Below are positions 61,175 through 64,000 of a DNA stretch of 64,000 nt, piece by piece. Positions within the stretch are counted from its first letter, which is position 1. Every line of letters begins with the position of its first letter. Source of the stretch: Bombus terrestris (taxonomy: Eukaryota > Arthropoda > Insecta > Hymenoptera > Apidae); the NCBI RefSeq assembly GCF_910591885.1, contig NC_063272.1:8568364-8632363 (forward strand), given 5' to 3'. Both the position numbers and the translations under genes were made by a program. The notes beneath the pieces are model-generated. The model worked only from the letters and a program-made list of their open reading frames with translations. It had not been told where the DNA came from and searched no databases.

Positions 61175-61285
61175 ACAATTACCATCGCTCATGATAAATA
61201 GTTAATAAATAATTTCTAATTAGCCGGTTTGCACGTTCGTGTTTTCGCGTTTAGCATGGCAACTAATTAATTAAGGAAACTCTCC
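61175..61285. promoter_or_regulatory. Candidate regulatory block with clustered TAAT motifs
   Basis: Contains TTAATAAATAATTTC, CTAATTAGCC and ACTAATTAATTAAGG within about 100 bp. Inference only. Confidence 0.25.
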
Positions 61286-61537
61286 TGTATCTCACGCATC
61301 CTAACCGGCCGCGAGTCCTCCGGAAGATAAAGAAACGAGGAAAGAAAAACAAAACGCCGAAGGAAAATAGAGACAGGCAAGAAAACAAAACGAATTAGAA
61401 AAGCTTTAGTGGCCATTGTCCGAGCTGGTGAAAGCGAACCGTTTCCAGATTTGATCTCCGATTAGCCTTGGCACGATTCGATGGATATCAACGCGCGTGT
61501 TCCCTCTCCTCTATGCCATTTTATCTCGTCACATCAC

Positions 61538-61580
61538 GAGAAAAAAAAAAGAAAAAAGAGAAAAAAGAAGAAAAAAAATA
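61538..61580. repeat. A/G homopurine run
   Basis: About 40 bases of A with interspersed G, of microsatellite type. Confidence 0.8.
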
Positions 61581-62798
61581 CAGCCAGGCAGCAGAAGAGT
61601 CAAGAGAATAGAAACGCAGGATAGGAGCGTCGGCCCCCGCGGTTTTCTTATTTCCATGAAAATCGCTCGCGCCGATCCCGACGACAATGCCATTCCGGTG
61701 TTTTAAATGCAAATCCGCGAAAGGAAAAACCGTAAGGGCATTATAATTTATATTACTACATGTGGCAGCGGCACTTCCGGCGAGAGAGCATAGGCGCAGT
61801 TCCGGTCAGCTCGGCCTGGAGATCCTACATCGCCAGATTATGAGCCCATGCCGCTTTTACAATGGATCGTCTGCCCTGACTCATACGTCAGCCAGAATAA
61901 TTTCGTTGCCATACGCGTATACACACGTGTAACCCAGGCAGTGTCGTTGTCGACGGAGCTAAAAAAAAGCAGATATATATCGTACGATCTCTCCTACTCG
62001 AGTAAAAGTTCCTGGCACGTGTTCTCGATGCTCCCGATAGATTCACAGAGCGTCTTCGATGATTGATGTAAGAAAGAAGCTTTCTGTGGCTTCGTTGTGC
62101 GATCGAGGATAGATCGTTGGATTTTTGATAGACATTTTTCGATATTTTTACGAATTCAGGATTCACGGTTCTTTCATTAAATTCAATTATTAATTGTCTT
62201 GCGGTTAGACTTTCGAGTTTCTTCGTGGTTAACGATCGAGGAAGACGGTGTTTATATTTTGAACTTTTCGATGGGTTTTATGTGTTTCACTAGGTTCGTT
62301 GGAATTTTTATCCGCTTGATCGTTTAGATATTTTTATCAGCTGTTTTTTTTTTAATGATGTATCGAGAAACGAGCTACACGTGTCAAGGATTTTTTAGAC
62401 GTTTCGAAACTTCGATTTGATTATTGGAAACTTCATTTATTTAATATCTGCAATGTATCCGTTTGTCGGATGGTCTAAAGATATTTTTGCAAATCGACGA
62501 TTCTTCGGTGGTAAATCGTGTTAGGTTTAATTCTATTTAGAACCTCGAAATTATGTATATTTATTCAGACCAATTAAAATTCATCTGTGAATTATCCTTT
62601 CTACTTTCTCTCGTTTTTTAACATTTTTAAATCTCTTTTTGTTTAATTCTTCTTATTACTTCGTGGTTATTTCCTCGTCAGTTTTAATCAAGTTTATTTT
62701 ACAACTTGCTCATACCAAGGAATAAATTCTTTTTATAAAAATAAACTCATACTTGACATTTTTAACAACCTTTATAATCCTAGGATGAAAAATTGTAT

Positions 62799-63115
62799 CT
62801 AAACAATAAATTGACCATTTTTTATAAAGTCTACGATCTTCTGCACGGTGTTCTGGAACCTGGCGAAGTTTATTTTGGCTTCCTCCGAGGATTTCGATTT
62901 GTAAATGGCAGTGGTGTAGGCGGCTGTCAATTCGGTGACCAATCTTTGTGCTCTTTTGGCGGCGGCTTCGATCGAACCTGACGGCGTTTTGATGCTGTGC
63001 GCTGTCCTTACGATTTCCTCTTTGATGAGCTTCACTAGCTGCTCGTCGTCCTTCCTGCTCGACGTCTCCGTGGAAATAATATGAAAAATCTGTCTGATGG
63101 CCTCGTCCGCTATAC
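62799..63115 (-). CDS. Last exon of an unidentified helical protein (partial)
   Basis: On the minus strand a TTTCAG acceptor at 63121-63116 is followed by 105 codons to TAG at 62801-62799. The protein reads GIADEAIRQIFHIISTE, then KLIKEEIVRTAHSIKTPSG, AAAKRAQRLVTELTAAYTT and a C-terminal FARFQNTVQKIVDFIKNGQ. It is amphipathic and predicted helical, with no Cys and no membrane segment. GC-rich third positions differ from the AT-rich flanks and support coding. Upstream exons lie right of the window. An open frame continues past the acceptor to 63233, but its composition is intron-like. I do not recognise a family. Confidence 0.65.
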
Positions 63116-64000
63116 CTGAAATAAAAGCTTCTTGAAACAACGAATGATTCGATTTCCCTTTGTATTGATTTCCCTCGTGCAGCTTTAAAATTCGCCGAAG
63201 TAACCTTTGATTCTCTCGCTTTATTCTTCTCAAGTTACTTTGATTTATTGTTTAGAAAATTTGGCAAGGAGGAACTTTTGCCAGTTTGATATTTTATCGT
63301 TTCTTGAAATACTTGGTATTCAACCTTGAATAAATTAATTCTAATGAGATTCAACCTACAAAATTAGTGAAAGCTACACTGTATACGCTACTGATGAAAG
63401 GATATTTGTACAAATCTGCTCAGTCTATTTTTGAATTATTACCTTCGCAGAATTTGACAATTTAGAAAACAAAATCACTTTACGGTTTTAATAAAAAATC
63501 TAGCAAAGTAAAAAACATATCTATTGATATATTTCACTAGAATCGAGGAAATTACAGCAGATTTTTTTTAGTCAATAATGTATATAAAATATTGATCGCA
63601 CTTATTTTTCAAAAATACCGAAAAATTCATTGCAAAAATTCTCTGACAAAGAAATAGCTATTGCAACTTTTCTCTGATTCGAAACCATTTGAAACTCCTT
63701 CAGTAGAAATTTAATATTTCACGATTTTAACATCCAAGAATTTTAATCTTAATATCGTACAACTTGAATTTCTCTATCAATCTTAATACTATTCTATCAA
63801 TATTAGTCTTAATTTTGAAAAACAATTCCACTCCTCTATTTCTAATTCTATATTTCTTATTTCTTTAGAAACACGTTAAGAAGACATCTCCAAGTAGTTA
63901 ACCTTTCAAAAATTCCCAATATATTCCAAATATACACAATAAAAAAAGAATCGAAAGATCTTTACAAATCAGCGAAATTTCTCTTATCGTTAACTTTACG
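63116..64000 (-). other. Intron of the unidentified minus-strand gene
   Basis: AT-rich sequence to the right edge of the window with no second exon evident. Confidence 0.5.

Larger units (their letters stand above)
41269..62798. other. Gene-poor 21.5 kb region
   Basis: No exon could be supported. Open frames here have low-complexity or composition-driven translations and lack splice context and family motifs. Compared with the left part it has more CG dinucleotides and alternates GC-rich and ATTA-rich blocks. Distinct contents are listed separately: hairpins, a minisatellite, a mariner derivative, purine tracts and candidate regulatory blocks. It may be the regulatory domain of a gene outside the window or host noncoding RNAs that I cannot see. 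Confidence 0.6.

Noticed and set aside
1..64000. CRISPR arrays, bacterial operons, rRNA genes, intact transposase or viral genes
   Set aside because: None seen; the genome is eukaryotic with spliced genes, and the transposons found are noncoding remnants.

Overview
The window looks like nuclear DNA of an insect, most probably a hymenopteran and likely a bee. This is inferred from AT-rich sequence with CpG not depleted, short introns in housekeeping genes, mariner and TTAA-type miniature transposons, and the sequences of the recognisable proteins. There are no bacterial-style operons. All genes are split by GT-AG introns. I built splice models by hand, and every complete model (RpL7, GTF3C2-like, SRPBCC-like, 4EHP, MOSPD-like, cyclophilin G-like, MELK) sums to a multiple of three with a single terminal stop.

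Region 1-16.5 kb is the 3' part of one plus-strand gene whose start lies left of the window. It encodes a chain of thioredoxin-like domains, six of them begun or completed here, built from modular exons that all have phase-1 boundaries. Besides the final membrane-anchor exon (15559-15746) I find four further candidate terminal exons: a membrane anchor (295-497), a run of 76 Asp/Glu/Asn residues (1935-2257), a lysine-rich tail (3814-4142) and a short charged CxxC tail (12838-12977). All five start with the second base of a split Gly codon followed by Asn or Asp, so each can replace the same module. The acidic version would give a calsequestrin-like architecture, meaning a thioredoxin-fold array plus an acidic tail. 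This is the most interesting system in the window.

Region 17.4-41.3 kb is a dense housekeeping cluster. In order it holds RpL7 (+), a TFIIIC subunit of GTF3C2 type with zinc fingers and WD40 repeats (+), a small membrane SRPBCC-like protein (+), the cap-binding repressor eIF4E2/4EHP (+), a MOSPD1/3-type MSP-domain protein (-), an RS-tailed nuclear cyclophilin of PPIG type (+) and the kinase MELK (+). Functions span protein synthesis, Pol III transcription, translational repression, ER contacts, splicing and mitosis. They do not form a pathway, and adjacency probably reflects compact gene packing.

Region 41.3-62.8 kb is about 21.5 kb without any exon I can support. It is richer in CpG and contains ATTA-rich blocks that resemble regulatory elements, a 119-bp minisatellite, a 214-bp mariner derivative, purine-rich tracts and several hairpins. 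At 62.8-63.1 kb lies the last exon of an unidentified minus-strand gene that continues beyond the right edge.
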